A stretch of DNA of 64,000 nucleotides from Cyclobacteriaceae bacterium. Its GTDB lineage: Bacteria > Bacteroidota > Bacteroidia > Cytophagales > Cyclobacteriaceae. Position numbers and translations under genes: made by a program. Positions 62,875-64,000 of this stretch are shown here, piece after piece. Location of the stretch: NCBI GenBank assembly GCA_020436085.1, contig JAGQYM010000017.1, forward strand, positions 1 to 64,000, given 5' to 3'. Position 1 is the stretch's first letter. Every line of letters begins with the position of its first letter. Below the pieces are notes generated by a model. The model was not told the origin of the DNA. It made no database searches and worked only from the letters and a program-made list of their open reading frames with translations.

Positions 62875-63633
62875 CTAGGTTCCTTGTGAATAGTGAGCCA
62901 CGAGCGGTTTACCTTCATCATCAATAATCCGCATCCATCCTTTATATTTTTTCAGGATGTTTTCTTCCTTCGTCTTCGCAGGATCATAAGGATTTTTGAA
63001 TTGGGTAATTTTCACTGTGCAGTAAGGACCTTCACATTTGCCGGTGGTGATGATCTCGCAGTACAACTCGTCTGCCACGCCTATTTCCTGTGCATCAGCA
63101 TAAGGGCTCAACAGAATTGATGCGGTCTTTTCGCGTGGATGAATCATTCGGCCTTTGGTCTCTCCGTAAAACTCTATCCAATACACCAGTCTAAAGCCTT
63201 TTTGAACTATGTCATCCACACGAGCCCATCCCTGGTAACTGTTGTCGAGTATAAAAAGGTACCCGTCTTGCTGTTTGCTAAATGATAAGTAGTAGCGGTC
63301 GTCAAACGTTTCAAAAAAATTATCGCGGTCAAGCAACTGTGGTCTTATATACGCTCCTGTTATAGTGGCACTCAATAAGCTGTCGACTTCCGGATCTGAT
63401 CGTAGATGCAGGGGAGGCCCAGGTAGAATTTTTCCTTTGAAGTCACCATTTGGGACTTCAAAAAATGTAAATCCATTTTCTGGGATGTAGATATATCGCT
63501 GGGCGGGCAATGAAAGCTTGAGTGTATCATTGGGTATAATGAAACCACTCTGATCGCGCTGGGCGTAGGCTGTGCTAGCCTCCATCAAGGCCAGTCCTGC
63601 GAAAAAAAATATACGATTTAAAGACGCGTTCAT
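62875..63633 (-). CDS. secreted protein of unknown function, SH3-like beta character
   Basis: The 252-residue protein has a signal peptide ending near ASTAYA (residue 24). The rest alternates beta strands, with GYLFILDNSYQGWARVDDI and LKKYKGWMRIIDDEGK resembling bacterial SH3-like strands, but I do not recognise a family. Two Cys in GKCEGPYC could form a disulphide. A TAGCTTTG box lies 12 bases before the ATG, suggesting an own promoter with a short leader. Confidence 0.7.
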   Translation of the reverse strand: MNASLNRIFFFAGLALMEASTAYAQRDQSGFIIPNDTLKLSLPAQRYIYIPENGFTFFEVPNGDFKGKILPGPPLHLRSDPEVDSLLSATITGAYIRPQLLDRDNFFETFDDRYYLSFSKQQDGYLFILDNSYQGWARVDDIVQKGFRLVYWIEFYGETKGRMIHPREKTASILLSPYADAQEIGVADELYCEIITTGKCEGPYCTVKITQFKNPYDPAKTKEENILKKYKGWMRIIDDEGKPLVAHYSQGT

Positions 63634-63699
63634 TCTTTCGAACTACAAAGCTAAGGAAACAACAAGTGTGCCTGTTGAATGGAAAAGATATCAATTAAT

Positions 63700-63715
63700 C
63701 CTAACAATCGTTAGG
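63700..63715. promoter_or_regulatory. inverted repeat in ilvE promoter region
   Basis: CCTAAC-AATC-GTTAGG is a perfect dyad with six-base arms. It ends three bases before TATATTTG (63719-63726), a consensus -7 box, so it occupies the spacer and -33 side of the probable ilvE promoter. An operator is a reasonable guess; the -33 box itself is weak (TTAA). Confidence 0.45.
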
Positions 63716-63768
63716 GTATATATTTGATAAGAACTAAATTGCGCCCCTAGTAATGAAACTAAGGTTGA

Positions 63769-64000
63769 ATGGTTGATCTAGATAAGATTTCTATCCAAAA
63801 GATTGCGAAAACGAAGATTTCGGAAGTTGATTTTGAAAAAATTCCCTTTGGAAAAGTCTATTCCGACCACATGTTCATGGCCGACTATAAAGAAGGCCAG
63901 TGGCAGAATTTAAGAATTGTTCCCTATGGCTACATGCCGATGAGTCCAGCTACGCCAGCGTTACATTATGGGCAGTCGATTTTTGAGGGGCTTAAAGCTT
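63769..64000 (+). CDS. ilvE: branched-chain amino acid aminotransferase (5' part)
   Basis: The frame from ATG 63769 runs off the window after 77 codons. It shows the fold type IV aminotransferase N-terminus, with DFEKIPFGKVYSDHMFMADY and the conserved substrate-side ALHYGQSIFEGLKA at the end. The enzyme interconverts Leu, Ile and Val with their keto acids. PLP lysine lies beyond the edge. Confidence 0.92.
   Translation, partial: MVDLDKISIQKIAKTKISEVDFEKIPFGKVYSDHMFMADYKEGQWQNLRIVPYGYMPMSPATPALHYGQSIFEGLKA

Noticed and set aside
1-64000. tRNA, rRNA, tmRNA or CRISPR array
   Set aside because: Every intergenic gap is short and was read; none contains a cloverleaf, conserved rRNA segment or regularly spaced repeats.

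Overview
The window reads as a chromosomal core segment of a Bacteroidota bacterium, most likely of the order Cytophagales. The signs are: a TonB-dependent receptor with an STN and a carboxypeptidase-like N-terminal domain; two proteins ending in type IX secretion (Por) sorting domains; DUF4199 and DUF2911 proteins; Bacteroidota-type promoters (TTTG-N18/19-TAnnTTTG) with no Shine-Dalgarno pattern; many small lipoproteins and secreted hydrolases; and a moderate GC content. I saw no rRNA, tRNA, CRISPR array, insertion sequence, integrase or complete prophage. The species assignment is inference.

Layout. 1-3670 (minus): the 5' part of a TonB-dependent receptor, a secreted partner protein and a MATE exporter. 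3912-11548 (plus): a tightly overlapped four-gene operon (aromatic amino acid decarboxylase, agmatinase-family ureohydrolase, methyltransferase, N-acyl-D-amino-acid deacylase), then a DUF389 membrane protein and a second deacylase paralogue that lacks the HxH metal motif. 11549-22313 (minus): a housekeeping block with rpsT, radC, a serine hydrolase, a DUF1684 protein, pheT, a small coiled-coil gene, zapA, rny, an MFS transporter and a small GNAT. The M1 aminopeptidase lies just upstream of rpsT. 22325-26796 (plus): a zinc phospholipase C/S1-P1-like protein, small membrane proteins, a GT2 glycosyltransferase, an ECF-type sigma factor and a DUF2911 protein. 26798-34126: a beta-lactamase-like lipoprotein, rsmG, a two-gene secreted module (T9SS protein plus a tail-fibre-like repeat protein with a C1q-like end), crcB, a PlsC acyltransferase and an RsmB-type RNA methyltransferase.

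34252-37062 (plus) is a secreted TPR-CHAT protein with an intact His/Cys pair. 37067-47233 contains a class V aminotransferase, a penicillin acylase, a VanX-type dipeptidase, a MazG-like pyrophosphohydrolase, a ComB-type phosphatase, gcvT and a 1000-residue membrane-TPR protein. 47341-54219 holds a GNAT, gatC, a second PlsC, an M24 peptidase, a hotdog thioesterase, a second MATE exporter, a Nudix hydrolase, rnhB and a TANGO2/NRDE protein. 54221-61348 is a 2375-residue repetitive surface protein with a T9SS signal. The window ends with a LolD-like ATPase, a PduO-type cobalamin adenosyltransferase, a secreted protein and the first 77 codons of ilvE.

No single new system stands out. The most notable observations are: all eight convergent gene junctions lie between a 9-base overlap and a 4-base gap; the giant adhesin is a mosaic of at least three repeat-unit classes; the second D-aminoacylase has Leu and Trp exactly where the first has its two metal-binding histidines; a secreted fibre module pairs a T9SS protein with a tail-fibre/C1q chimera; and a near-consensus promoter sits so close to rnhB that its mRNA should be almost leaderless. 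A loose theme is cleavage of D-amino-acid and N-acyl amide bonds (two D-aminoacylases, a penicillin acylase, VanX, two beta-lactamase-fold hydrolases), which may reflect peptidoglycan scavenging or remodelling.
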